From contig SJRY01000260.1 in the NCBI GenBank assembly GCA_011319805.1, positions 310,001-374,000 on the forward strand: DNA of 64,000 nt, read 5' to 3'. Made by a program: the position numbers and the translations under genes. Source of the DNA: Macrocybe gigantea (Eukaryota > Basidiomycota > Agaricomycetes > Agaricales > Callistosporiaceae). The notes beneath the pieces are model-generated. The model was not told the DNA's origin, searched no databases, and worked only from the letters and a program-made list of their open reading frames with translations. Positions 11,759-27,184 of the stretch are shown one piece after another (position 1 is the stretch's first letter; every line of letters begins with the position of its first letter).

Positions 11759-12125
11759 CGATCATGATGTTCAAGCCTTGTAAAGGTACAGAATTTTTCG
11801 ATCAAGACAACGAATGTCTGAGCATCATGTCATTCAGTAATAGGATCCTCGACCCTGGATGAGTCTGAGCATCGAGGCTGCGTTGATCGATCTTTGGGCG
11901 TCTACACAAGACAAACAGTTTCATCTGGCATGGAATGCATTGGACCATGATTATCGGGGCTACGTGGTTACTTGACGGGTTTGTGGAGGAGCATCCAATA
12001 ACATTTTGAGGCTTCCGCTACCATCCATAGTTGTAGAGTGAGGACCTGACAAAGATATTCAGCACATTAGAACAAGTGCTTCAATGATGTGTAAAGGAGC
12101 TATAAAAGAGAAACCCGTTTTGCTG
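11580..12125. repeat. Diverged duplicate segment, copy A
   Basis: This segment shares a series of near-identical blocks, in the same order and orientation, with 13050-13505. Examples are GGGAAGAAAGGCGCAG (11655), TGTGGAGGAGCAT then TAACATTTTGAGGCTTCC (about 11980-12017), and CAGCACATTAGAAC followed by CTATAAAAGAGA (12059-12112). Blocks are separated by substitutions and indels. No terminal inverted repeats or target-site duplications were seen, so it looks like an old segmental duplication rather than a fresh transposon. Confidence 0.65.
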
Positions 12126-12683
12126 TTAGGATGGACAAACGGCGCGATAGCAGACAAGGTGCGGTAAGTATAACAAACAACCGTGTTGCGTTTCGCCGCA
12201 CTGAGCCGACGCTTAGCCTATCTGCCTGGGTCTTGCCTGCGAACGTCGCGTCCTGGGGCTTGCGACTTTCCATCACTCCAGCACTCAAGCGTCTTCGGCA
12301 CTAATCAAAAAGTTCCTGCCGAATAACGAAGTGGGCAATGATCTGTTTACCGTGACAGACTCAATACTCACAAATTAGCTCAACCAATTTCTTCATTAGA
12401 AAAGGTCCATGTAGGTACTACTCAACCTCCAAGTATCATTCTGATAGGATGAAATTTAAACAGCCGGATGTCTATCGCATCTAAAGTGACGGGGCGAAAA
12501 CAAGCAGCAAGGAGTGCATGCAGACGAGACACTGGCAGATGGTAGGTCATCGGACCTTGCAACAACATTCATTTCCAGCATTATCATGGGGGAATCAAGC
12601 TCGTATATCATAAGTGATTATACAGATAGTATATCAAGTGTCCATCATGGAGACACCTTCTCTCCATGAGCTGACCTTTGCAT

Positions 12684-13007
12684 TCAATGCTTCAAGATGG
12701 TAGTAAAGATCGATGATTGAGTCGGGAAGGGAGCCGGCCTCTTAGTCGACAAGAATGTCTGAATCCCGTTGAGTGGAGGGTCGCCTCGTGCTCCGACGAC
12801 GACGCCTGTGGCATAACGAAGCCACTTGTTTGGTTTGCTGGAGAATTGCGGGCTGCTGAGCTTTTGGACAGGGAAGGTAAGGCAATGGGTCCAATTCCAG
12901 TTCGTGCTTGCCAATGACCAGGGGTCGTAGGGGAACTGCGCATACACACGGATGACTGCCTCACCTTCTGCCATGGCGGTGGAAGGAGCAGAAGTGGAAG
13001 CGGACAT
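12684..13007 (-). pseudogene. Fragment resembling the N-terminus of a basidiomycete HNH-type hypothetical family
   Basis: A 107-codon frame has VIRVYAQFPYDPWSLAS, NWNWTHCLTFPV and WLRYATGVVVGARG. From memory this block pattern occurs at the start of a large Agaricomycete family whose longer members carry an HNH-nuclease-like motif further on. Here the frame ends after about 30 more residues and no HNH motif follows, so it is a truncated copy at best. It lies directly downstream, in minus-strand terms, of duplicate copy B. Function unknown. Confidence 0.35.
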
Positions 13008-13049
13008 CAGACATGGCGCATGGGTGAGACAGTGACACGTGACATACCC

Positions 13050-13505
13050 TTCTCAAAATTTACCGGGAGTGTGGGGAAGAAAGGCGCAGGCCGTCGACGA
13101 TATGTGGAGATCTGCAAGACACGGGCCGGACGGATTGTGTATGCTTTGGATAATCTGTGAAAGGCGGCCCCCTCACCTGTCCCAAAGGAGGCATTGGGAA
13201 AAAGGCGAAAGTTCTCGGCCTCGACGCGATATCATATCATTCAGCGACGAGATCATCGACCCTAGATGGCTCTAGACACTGAGTTGACTGATCTTAGTGC
13301 GTCTAAGACCGTCAATTTCGTCTGGGCTTGACTGGAGTCTGGACCCTGGGTGTTAACGTGACGTTGTTGCCTTGATGGGCTTGTGGAGGAGCATTCAGTA
13401 ACATTTTGAGGCTTCCACTACCATCGATGGATGTAAAATTGACGGACCTGACAAAATGTCAGCACATTAGAACGATGTGTGTGAAGAAACTATAAAAGAG
13501 ATTAC
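13050..13505. repeat. Diverged duplicate segment, copy B
   Basis: Second copy of the segment at 11580-12125. It has the same ordered blocks, including GGGAAGAAAGGCGCAG (13075), TGTGGAGGAGCATTCAGTAACATTTTGAGG split over 13383-13412, and CTATAAAAGAGA (13491-13502). The conserved TATAAAAG at the end of both copies suggests that a promoter was part of the duplicated unit. Confidence 0.65.
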
Positions 13506-13816
13506 TCGTCCTCCTGCCAGAACCAAGGCTACGGGCAAATGCACGGACCACGGCTCGGCCGGCAAGATGCCGCCAACCCTTTCTTGGATAAGAATTGAAA
13601 CTCCGACGGGAAATCGGCCTTGACATGGAGTTGAAACTGAAAGTCGTTCAGTCAAGCCCTTGTAACGACCAACACCGTCTGCAGTTCTAAGCCTCGCCAT
13701 CGTCGACGTCGAGCACGGAAGTGGTCTGCTTCGTTATCACCGGTCGACGTGCACGGTCAATTGCAACTCTACTTCTACTACACGCCTTCTTCCCTATCCA
13801 CCCCCCTGAGATCTAA

Positions 13817-17502
<3,686 letters not shown>

Positions 17503-17942
17503 CTCTTCCTACAGCTTCATGATGACGCCGAGTGGCTGGCGGTCTCCACATTTCATTCTGCTTGGTCCCCTGTTTCCGGAAAGTTTCTCTAATTTGTGTT
17601 GCCTTTTCCCCCCTCACATTGCATCACCCCTCAATTTTGAATTATTGAATGCTATAGTTTATCGCAATTGTATTCTATTCTATTTTTTTTTTTCGTACCG
17701 CAATTCGTTTGTGTAACTACATACCACGTACTTGAACTCTGCAAAATGCCTGTTGGCGCGTCATGTGATATTTATTGGTATTTACGCGTCTGTCGTGCAC
17801 CTTCCTTTGGTCGTCTAGTCATTTGTGCATTCCATTGGATTGAGCCTGATGGATGAGCTTTAACGATATAAGCTCGGCGCAAACTTTCTGAATCGAAAAT
17901 TCCCCTGCCTTGCTCTGACCGGGCCGTTGCCGCTGAACGACA

Positions 17943-20900
17943 ATGTGGACAATAACGGGCCCATTTGACGGCGACCTCGGAGATCTGAGCTTTCAGAGTA
18001 AGGGGTAGTTTTTCTTGGGAGCGTCCTGACACTCATTCTCATTTTGCGCATCCAGAGGCGAAGCTCCTCAAGACGGGAAAGACCTATACATTGGGTAGGA
18101 AGGATTGTGACCTTGTTATCGCAAACAAGAAAGTTTCGAAAGAGCACGGTTTTGTAGTTGTTGGCCCGTTTGGCGTCGATGACCTGGTGCGTTTTGCTTT
18201 GCAAGCCTAGGCTCTACAAGCGCTTATGCGACATTCTTTTCGCTTAGGGTGATCCCACTTCAAAGCCCACGCTCAAAATCGTGAACAAGAAGGACAAGGG
18301 ATACGTCATCAATCGAGGGGAAGAACAGCTTTTTGTCAATCCGCAGGGTGAAGAAGTGCTGGAAGACGGGGACACGGTTGCTATACTCAGCGGCATCCTT
18401 ATATCGTGAGATTGCTCTGACCCTCAAAGCGAGATGGACCGGCTTATGCGAGTCCTAGAGTGCAGTGGGTTCCAGTGTGCTGCTATGCTTCGTCTGTGCT
18501 TGGGAAGTCCGTTGTGTCATTGGATGCCTTTGCCTCTTTGGGTAGGTTCATTCCTCCTGATGCAGCCGCTCTCACAAACCACTCAAACGCTTGCGACAGG
18601 AATTCATGTCGTTCATGTTCCAAACGCAAGCGTAACTCATCACCTGACATCAACTTTCTCAGCCACGCCCGTTGTAGCCTGCTCTTTGCTCTCCGCATGT
18701 CAATTCGTCAAACCGGAATGGGCAAGCGAGGTTATTAGGCTGGGAATGGAAACAACGAGGGGTCACTGGAGGAGGCGTTTTCATTGCCGCCTACCAGCAA
18801 GTATCGACCCGCATTCTCGCCCTCTCTTCCACCGAGCCAGAAGGAATTCAGGATATGGGAGCCCAATCCAGAACGCTATCGGATGTTTCGGCAATACCGC
18901 TTTTTGTGGGTGGACGAGAAGGGCCGGGAGCTCATCAGGGATTACAAAGACATGATTGATCGAGGAGGAGGGACTTACGAGAAGTTTGACGTCCACGCAG
19001 GGAAGGCACAGTTCCACAGAGCTTTGACAAGGGGCAAGGCTAAAGAAGGACAGAACCTCGTCATCATCGGAAATCAGGAATCCATTGAAGCTGCTGTCGG
19101 TGATCGAGGTTGGAACGAGTTGAAACAGGAAACACAGGCGTGAGTGTGGAACTTGACTTCTTTGATGTTGATGGTGACGTTATGACGCCCAGGTTTGGGC
19201 TGCATTTCGTCAATCCATCTGAGCTTGTGCAAGCTGTCGTTCGAGTGGACATAAGCGTATTTGAGCAAACAGCGCAGCCGAACGACAGGGAGGGTATGTA
19301 CTACAAACATTTTTCAAACTTGCAACTCGCCAAAGCGTTTACTCTAGAAGGTCACCGCTCATCCTCTCCAACACCTGATGTCATTCCGAATACACATCCA
19401 AATGAACCGTCTCTACTGGTCGAATCGGAGCCAAGGAGCCAGCCTACGAGGAAGCTCGTGCGACGAGTTGCCTCAAGGCAACCATCAGAAGAGCCGAAAT
19501 CCCAAGAGCCAGAGCCCGAGGCTCCTCGTCCACGCAGGGTAGGCGAGGGAAAAAATGATGATTCCTGTATGGCTTCTCACAAAAGTTCAGGTACTGACAA
19601 GACGCGTGCATGCTGGCGCTCCTGTCGTCACTGGGTTGGACGATCCATCTGCTATTCTGGATGCTGCACCCAATGTCCCACCCCGGCCAGCCAGTCCTAC
19701 ACCAATGTTGGTGGATTTGACCGTGAGTTGTCTCGTGGCAACCGTGTGTCATAATGATTCATTCCCATGACTGTTAGGCCCCCACCCCCGCCCGCCCTAA
19801 ACGGCTGAAACGACGCGCTGGCGAAGCAATTCCAGACCTGCATTCGCAATTATTATTCTCAGAAACCGAGGGATCCAGCAAAGAGCCACCCTTGAAGAAA
19901 TTCAAAGCTTTGTTTGATGCCAGTCATCCTGACAGGAATGGACCCAGTTCCATTCAGGAAATCGAAAATTACAGTCAATCGCAGACTCAAACTCAAGACG
20001 AACTTCCAGAACCCTTTGGAGTGCCGCTGCCACCGATCTTGAAGTATTGCGCGAGGAAGAAGAAGAGCAAACTCAATGGGGTCTTGGCGCCAGGAGGGTA
20101 ACCCTCCATCAACAGGCAACGGTGATATCGGGATGAACGTTTACTCTGAGATGCAACCGCCACCTCCGAATCAGGTGGCGAACCATCCACCACCAAGCGG
20201 ACGTGTCAGCAGTGTTCCTCCGGCGACGGCAGCCGCTACGAAGCCGACCAGCACAAGAGTTGGTAGCAAACCGCCGTCATCGACCAAGACTCGCCAGACG
20301 GGTGCGCGGCCGGGCGAGCCGGACAAAGATTCCGCCTTCTTGAAGGCTGTGGCTTCCAGCAAACGTGGAAAGAGACAAGAAGACGAGTTTGATCGCGATT
20401 TTAACAAGCTGAGAATCTCCAAACCGGACCTGAATTGTGACGAACCGGAGAAAGAGTGGACGATCCTAGACGACTTTGGAGATGACACGGACATTAGAGG
20501 CAACTTTATGGTCATCGTCGAAATGGAGGTGGACGACCACCCCCGACGACAGGCGAGGAACGGGTTTGTCGCCAGGTGGGAAGACAAACCGAATTTCAAA
20601 AAATTCAAAAAGGTTAGCGCTTGTCCATTTGGTACGGTGGCTGTGGCTGAGCGAAAGTTTTCAGAAGGGAATAAACAACTCGAGAGCTAAAATTGAATTG
20701 GTTGCGGATGAAGCCAACGATTACGGGATGGGTACGGGTAAGATGTCGATCAATCAAATCGCTGGTCCGTCTGGTGGCTGATATGCATGCATAGGTTATT
20801 GGAAAGGAGGGAATAGTCAGAGCCAAGAGCGGGCGCCACCCAGTCGGATGCATCAAATAGTGGAGGAGATGCCGAAGAGCCAAGCTATGGTCATTGATGA

Positions 20901-21264
20901 TTCTGATGACGACGGGATCTCCGTTCGGTCCAAGAGCAAGAAGAGGCCGGCCTCCCGCCAAGGCTCCGCTGCACCAGCTAAGCGGACTCGCACCACGAGA
21001 ACGGCAAAGACTCGGCCGTTGTTTATTGACTCTGACGAGGAGCCCGACGATATGTTTGACAACCAATTTGGTGGGAATCTGAACGACAGCGATGATGATA
21101 CTGCGACGCTGCGCGGAGGGACGAATCCACGCTCGAAGACGACGACTCAGAAGGCAAAGGGAAGGGCGGCAACGAGGTCCAAGAAAACAGCAGTCAATAT
21201 CGTGGATGATGATTCTGATGATGGGACTGTGTTCAAGGGCTTCCAGAAGAAGCGAGGGAGATGA
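17943..21264 (+). CDS. NBS1: NBS1/nibrin, FHA-BRCT subunit of the MRE11-RAD50-NBS1 complex
   Basis: Scaffold of the double-strand-break sensor MRN. It recruits MRE11-RAD50 and the ATM/Tel1 kinase. The start MWTITGPFDGDLG is followed by an intron and an FHA domain with the phosphopeptide-binding residues in TLGRKDCDL and KVSKEHGF. BRCT-like segments follow (HHLTSTFSATPVVACSL; PEWASEVIRLG), then the second BRCT-like region around RMFRQYRFLWVDEKG. A long Ser/Pro-rich linker leads to NFKKFKKV at about 20,596, the MRE11-binding motif known from nibrin. The C-terminus is acidic and basic, with DSDDD clusters and DEEPDDMFDN, the position where ATM-binding motifs lie in homologues. At least six introns. 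The start is supported by phase and by the family N-terminus. Confidence 0.87.
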
Positions 21265-21916
21265 GACGGTGATGAGCGTCGATGGTGGCGGGTATCTTTA
21301 TGGATTCAAGTTTTTTGGCATATTTAGGACCGTTGCAACGCTCTGTGGCATGAAAATTAGGCGTTGACAGCAACCGCCCAAATTGCACCGAAGCTCCGTG
21401 ATCCTCGTGATCTGCAGTGAAAAAAAAAAAGCACCGAGGGTGATGTGCCGTTATTGCCGTCACTCCGCGGCCGTGTGGAAAAAGAAACGATAAAGATGGA
21501 GGAATGCGATGTGCCTCGCTGTTCTTCTAACTTGTCCCCGTGGCTTCATCCTTCTTCTATGTGCTTCCATCTCCACGGAGAGCACTTTTGGAGCTGCGCG
21601 ATATAGGACCGACTCTGCTCAGAGCGTAGGAAGCATTTCGCAGGGCGATGGTCGTTGCGGATGCGTTGCCGCCCTTGGAGGTGGGTTGGGCTTTTATACT
21701 TTGTGGTTACCTCCACCTCCCGGTCTGCTGCTGGTGCAGGCAGGGTGCTGATTGACTCCGTGGCCGGCTTGGGCCGTTTTATAGACATTTGCGCGGGATC
21801 TGCGAATCGTGCAAAGCACCCTGGTGACGAGTGCGACTCTCTTGGTACGGTCAATGCGAGCGTGCCAAGAACCAAATACGTTGTGCTGATCATGATGTTG
21901 CTCCTCGCCGGCGCAG

Positions 21917-23509
21917 ACTTATGATTACTTGTGCACGCTTGATCAAGAGGTCCGTCTGATGCTTTCAAAAGTTCAACTGTCGGTCATCGGTCTTGACCGT
22001 GGCTCTTGATCGTCATTTGCAGGTCGTGTATGTCTGGAGAGAACCGCTTTTTTCTGTCAGCTCGTGGCTCTTTTTTGCGAACCGATACCTTCCGTTCATT
22101 GATACCTTTCTTTCCCTGAGTCGTAAGCCATTGTTCAAGCCGTCTAGCGGAGTGGGGTTCACTTTTTCGGATCTGTCAAACAGTCAAGGTTACTCGAAAT
22201 AGCCCTGAGGTGCGTTTGATAGCAAAGTTGAGCGCTGTACGGGATGTCTGAGCCATGTTTGTGTACTAGGAATGCTTTGCTTCGTTCACTGTCGTAACTC
22301 GTAAGTGGATAGAGTCATTATTTTTGGCTTGCTTTTCTTACAAAAAGTTTGAATCGCAGTGCTCATTCTCTTTGGAATCATGCTCTCTGAAAGTCGGTGT
22401 CTACGAGTACATGATCGCAGCATCATTCACGGCTCTTTCCCGACACAGTCATTCTAATGTTGCGAACGTACGCGATTTGGGACCGACATCGTTCTGTCCT
22501 CGTCATACTCTCCGTTCTTGCTGCCGTTCGTGTCTTTGGACAATATGATCGTCATGTCCTGATGCGGCTGTTCACAGGTAGTCTTGATTCCGGCAGTCAT
22601 CATTACTTGTTTTGAAATACGGTCATTGCGATGTGAGCTGCCTTCCAGCAGGTATGCCGTTTCGGCTGGGATTGATGGAAGAACAGATGGGCCGATTCCT
22701 CTTCCTGGATGTCACCTCGTCAGAGCCAGTCCCATGATTCTCATTGCATATATTTTGCTTGTACTTTCTGAAACCAGTGAGTTTTCGATTTCTTATGTGT
22801 GTCACTCAAAAGTGGATCGATGTCCTTGAACAGCCATGGCCGTGCTGACGGCGATCAAGGCGTATCGTCATCGTGAGTCGCGCATTCGGCGGATTTGTAC
22901 CTTTACTGATCGTGGCTCTTTCAGTTCGGCATTCACAGTCTAGATGGGTCATACAATTGTATCAGGATGGTGTGTGTGCCGGTTCTGTTTCGAGATTTTG
23001 GCTTTCTGGAGATAACAGCTGTTTTTAGGTCTCATATTCTATCTGTATCTTCTCGGTGAGTGACCTGCGCAAGGAACATGATAGATCGGTAGCTGAACCA
23101 ACGCAAGCTATTTCTTTGGCCAATATCCTGGTCCCCATTGTAGCCCCAGTCAGTCATGGCCCTTTTTTGTCATTCAGCGCACGTTGATAATATCTTTCTG
23201 TGCAGCCGGCGTACGCAAACCTGCTCGCAACGTTTGTGACAGTAGATTTTTCGTTTCGCTTTTTCGCTGAATAGGTGTATCTGCAGCCCGCAACGCGTGC
23301 TTCATTCGATTTTATGCAACCGCGTGTTGTTTCTTATATTTCGCCAGCGATCGTCTTCTATGACGAACAGGAATCGCGAAGGGTCAGAACCATCCCCAGT
23401 GTTTACTTCCTACGTTGAGCACGATTATATGAGTACTAGCATGGAAATGACGGTGATGAGTCCGTCGAGCTCCCAACAGAAGCGGACGAGTGATGTGTGT
23501 AGACAGTAG
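21917..23509 (+). CDS. DUF6533-type multi-pass membrane protein, copy A (first exon unresolved)
   Basis: Basidiomycete seven-pass-like membrane protein of unknown function. The diagnostic block reads YDYLCTLDQE (exon 21917-21949), then VVYVWREPL and LFFANRYLPFID from 22023. Later exons give MLRTYAIWDRHRSVLVI, further hydrophobic helices, and a cytosolic tail LHSILCNRVLFLIFRQR followed by Ser/Thr/Glu-rich sequence ending at 23509. The expected short first exon is uncertain: the in-frame ATG upstream (21892) reaches a stop unless one base is skipped, so the gene may be mis-sequenced or decayed at its 5' end. A related gene lies at 28256-30039. Confidence 0.7.
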
Positions 23510-23592
23510 CTAAAAGGGGAAAGGATTAATGAATGTATAGAGTCTGAAAATTGCGATGGAACGTTGGCAGCTCTCTTCCATCTCCTCTCATC

Positions 23593-25652
23593 ATGCCCCT
23601 TAGCTTCCGTCGACGGAGCCTCACTCGTTTACTGTTCCTCGCCATCCTCGGCTTCTTCGTCCGCTTCACTTTCTTTTCGTCCTCTTCTTCCGTTCCCTCC
23701 GCGTCGATCCAGCACACAACTTCCCACCAGATCAAAGGACACAACTTCATAGAGCGCGCAACGCGCCCGGACAAGTCGCTCAATGTCCAGAAGCATAAGT
23801 TCTTGCAGTCCCGCATGGGCAGGGACGAGAGGGATGAGCTGTTTGGGCGAACGATCCGGAATGGGCTTTTGGATTTCTGGCAGCGTTTTCAGCTACCCTA
23901 GTGAGCATGCCGCCCCCCCTTCTGTCTCAGTTTCATGCGAGAAGCTTGACTTGCGCTCGCCGAGGCTAGCATCCTAAACCGCGATACATCATCCATGGAT
24001 GCTCAGCACGTCTCCAGCGCCATCGAGCAGCTCTTATCCCTGAATGGCTGGGTCGCCGCGCAGTGCCCGACGCTCGTCCGACCGTTCGGGCAGAACAAGC
24101 GCGAAAACGCCTACGACGACCTTGTGCGCGAGGGGCACCTCTACTACGTCGCCATCGTCATCCATTCGGCGGACCACTTCCTTGTGGACCAGCTCGCTGT
24201 CATCGTGCAAATGGCGAAGCGCCTCGGGACGAACAACCTTTTCGTGTCCATGCTGGACTACGACTCGTCTGATTCGACCGAGACTCTGGTTGACCTCTGT
24301 GAAGCCGTTTTGACACTTCTTGGCGTGCCGTTCAGGATAAGGAGAGTGCCTGGCATGACTGAGGACCCGGCCGCGGCGTACTATCCGCTAGAAGAGGCGT
24401 ACATGCGCAATCTCGCTCTGGACCGCTGCGTGAGCTGTACGAGAAACGCAACATCCAGTTCAGTCGTGTGGTTTGGCTGAAAGGGTTCACTTGTCCTAAT
24501 GACATATTGGAGACTATCAAAATCAGTTTTGTAAACGAGGCTGCGATGGTTTGCGGAATGGACTGGGCTGAACATAACGGGTTCTTTATTTTCTCAGACA
24601 GGTGCATACATGTCGAGTTGACGATATGTCGTAAAACTAACTGTTTGTCATTTCATTTCATATCAGGTGGAGAACGCGAGATATCGAAGGAGACCAGTTC
24701 CGCCAGTCAAAATCCTCGCAGTCTGACGTCGTCCCGCCCAGAGATCAGCTAGGCGCGGCCAGATACGCTCAGCATCTCCCTTTCCAAGTGTTCTGTTGCG
24801 AATCTGGCATGCACGTCGTCGACCCCGCGCAATCCTACTACAAGGGCATTGCGTACAGGGCGGGGACCGACTTTCAAAACGTTAGCAAGGCGGAGGCCAT
24901 GCCCCTGCGTGACCCTGATGCGCCCTGCCTGGACAGCAGCCAGGCTTGGTTCTGCAGGGATTTGTGGATCCGCAGCGCACGCGACGCTATGGAGGAAGTG
25001 GACAAGGCTAACAACGTTGGACCTTTGCGGAAACGGACCATAGTCGAGGTCGCTGCCAGCGACCCGCTGATGCTGAACGCGCGAAAGGCTTCCAGCTCAA
25101 AACACGCCAAGAGGCAGGAAGCCGACGCGCCGAACGACGAGCAGGATCTCAACGTGGAGGCCAAGTTGCGCGATGGTGTCGCTGGTGACAAAAAGCACCT
25201 GCCACCCATCGATGCGGACGCGAACGCAGGGTCAGACTATGACGCGATGCCGGCTGAGGAAGGCGGTGAGGACGTCCCTCCGCCAGCGGAGCCCACGAGG
25301 CTAGCGATACCCAATTCTGTGTTCCGACCGGCGAGGATCCTCGTCAATCCGCGGTGTCCGACGACGTATGCCGGCGTTAGCCACACGCAGCTCGCCTTGG
25401 ACCTGTTTGGTGACGGAGATGACGCTTCTGGCGGCGCGGGTGGTGATAAGAAGTACGTGCTCGAGGATTGGGAAGGCGCACCGGATAGTTTTGTGTGCCA
25501 AGAGCAAAAGTGGGTCCAGCTTCGTTGCGCTTCCGGCAGTGCACTGACTGGAGTTTTTTTGGCTTCCAAGGCAAACCGGTGGTCGAAAATCCACCAAAAC
25601 GCAAAGACGGCTTGGATTCTCGATACACGACGAGCTGCAGAAAATGCTATGA
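23593..25652 (+). CDS. GT69 alpha-1,3-mannosyltransferase (CAP59/CMT1-like), Golgi type II membrane protein
   Basis: Family of Cryptococcus CMT1 and CAP59, which act on extracellular mannan and capsule. The N-terminus is a short basic cytosolic part followed by one signal-anchor (LTRLLFLAILGFFVRFTFF). The conserved catalytic region includes YYVAIVIHSADHFL, LFVSMLDYDSSDST, GFTCPNDILETI, AAMVCGMDWAEHNG, FSDRWRTRDIEGDQF (across an intron) and CCESGMHVVDPAQSYYKG, ending with NPRCPTTYAGVSHTQLA and CQEQKQTGGRKS. The final exon joins in phase 2 (intron about 25512-25569) and ends at 25652. An insertion of roughly 95 residues, Lys/Asp/Ala-rich, separates two conserved blocks (about 25010-25320). Acceptor substrate in a mushroom is unknown; cell-wall or glycan mannosylation is inferred. 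Confidence 0.88.
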
Positions 25653-25881
25653 TATGACATGCCCGGATTATTATTGCTTTTTGGGACGGTGTTATAGAAT
25701 ATACTTGTGCTATATAATTTAGTTTTGGACTTGGCTGTCACGTGTGCGGAGGCATACTGTGAGTCACGAGCCGAAATTAATTTTGGACTGGAAAGAACGT
25801 CGGTTGGGACATAAAAGCGTAAGTGCAACATCCTCGTTCGTTCAACTCCTTTCTGAGAGACCACCAAGCCAGAAAGCTGCG

Positions 25882-27184
25882 ATGGCACCAGGACCTGTTC
25901 CACGCCTAATGACCTTGGCGGATTTGGGCGTGCCTCAAATCAACAGGCTGCTTAGACACTCGCACTACCTCAAGGAATACACTTCGCCATGGAGCAGGCC
26001 TATGAATGCCAAGCAAGCATCTAAACTGCGCATCCCTGCTCAGTCGCTCTACAACAAGTCCATTGCGCTGCTGTTCTCCAAGCGAAGCACTCGCACTCGG
26101 CTCGCGGCCGAGACGAGCGCGAGCTTGCTTGGCGGACGCGCTCTGTTCCTCGGAAGAGAGGACATTCAGCTCGGCGTCAATGAGAGCCCGAGGGACACGG
26201 CTCGCGTTATTGGTGGAATGTGCGAGGGCATTTTTGCTCGTGTGGGGGAGCACGAGGAAATCGAGGTTGGTTTGTGTGCTTGGTTATGCCGGGGCGTTGT
26301 TGATGTTGATGTGAGTTGTGCGTGTAGGAGCTGGCCAAGTACTCGCCCGTTCCCGTGCTCAACGCTCTGTCTTCTTTGTGGCACCCGACGCAAGTCCTGG
26401 CGGACCTGCTGACGCTCCACGAACATGCGCACCTGTTTCTTCCGGAAGAGGAAGGCCGCAAACTGCTTGAAGCATCCTCTAAGGGCAAAAAGTCAAAGTC
26501 TTCTGTCAGCTTCAACGAGCTTCGGCCCTTGACGATTGCGTATGTAGGCGACTCTGCCAACGTGCTGCACGACATGCTCGTGACGTACCCTCGGCTAGGA
26601 CATAAATTGCGCGTGGCGAGCCCCGAAAAGTACCGCGCGCCCGCTGCGGTGTGGGATAGGGTTAAGGAGCTGGGGTGCGATCAGGGCATTTGGTGGGGTG
26701 CAGATCCCAAAGAAGCTGTTCATGGTGCGGACGTAGTCGTCACCGACACATGGTATGTCCGCAATGGGCACCTTTCTCGTCACATTCCTCTCAGAATCCT
26801 GTTCTATAGGATTTCCATGGGTCAAGAGGCGGAAAAGGAAGAACGGTTAAAAGCGTTCGCTGGTTACCAAGTGACTGAGGCTCTCTGCAAGGAGGGTGGC
26901 GCAAACCCAAACTGGAAGTTTTTGCATTGCTTGCCGCGAAAACCACAGGAAGTGGATGACGAGGTGATTTATTCGTTCGACTCTCCGCGTTGTTTGAAAG
27001 TCTCATCAGGCTGCCAGGTCTTTTACGGTCCTCGGTCACTGGTCTTCCCTGAAGCAGACAACCGAAAGTGGACAATTATGGCGCTGTTTGAGTATGTATC
27101 TTATTTTCGGCTTGTTTCAAAACCTCACTGACTTTCTGCAGCCTACTGTTCGGACGATGGGACTTGTCTGCAACACACGAGTAG
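25882..27184 (+). CDS. ARG3: Ornithine carbamoyltransferase
   Basis: Catalyses carbamoyl phosphate + ornithine to citrulline in arginine biosynthesis. Signature blocks are present: the carbamoyl-phosphate loop [15 protein letters not shown], the second motif [15 protein letters not shown], and the ornithine/catalytic [14 protein letters not shown]. Introns interrupt after HEEIE, after VVTDTW, inside DDEVFYG, and in ALFD; the last exon gives [13 protein letters not shown] then stop. I chose [10 protein letters not shown] at 25882, but the frame is open upstream to an ATG at 25744 that would add 46 residues starting MRRHTVSH. That bears on whether the enzyme has a mitochondrial presequence. It lies immediately downstream of GT69 on the same strand, with about 230 bp between them. 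Confidence 0.93.
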
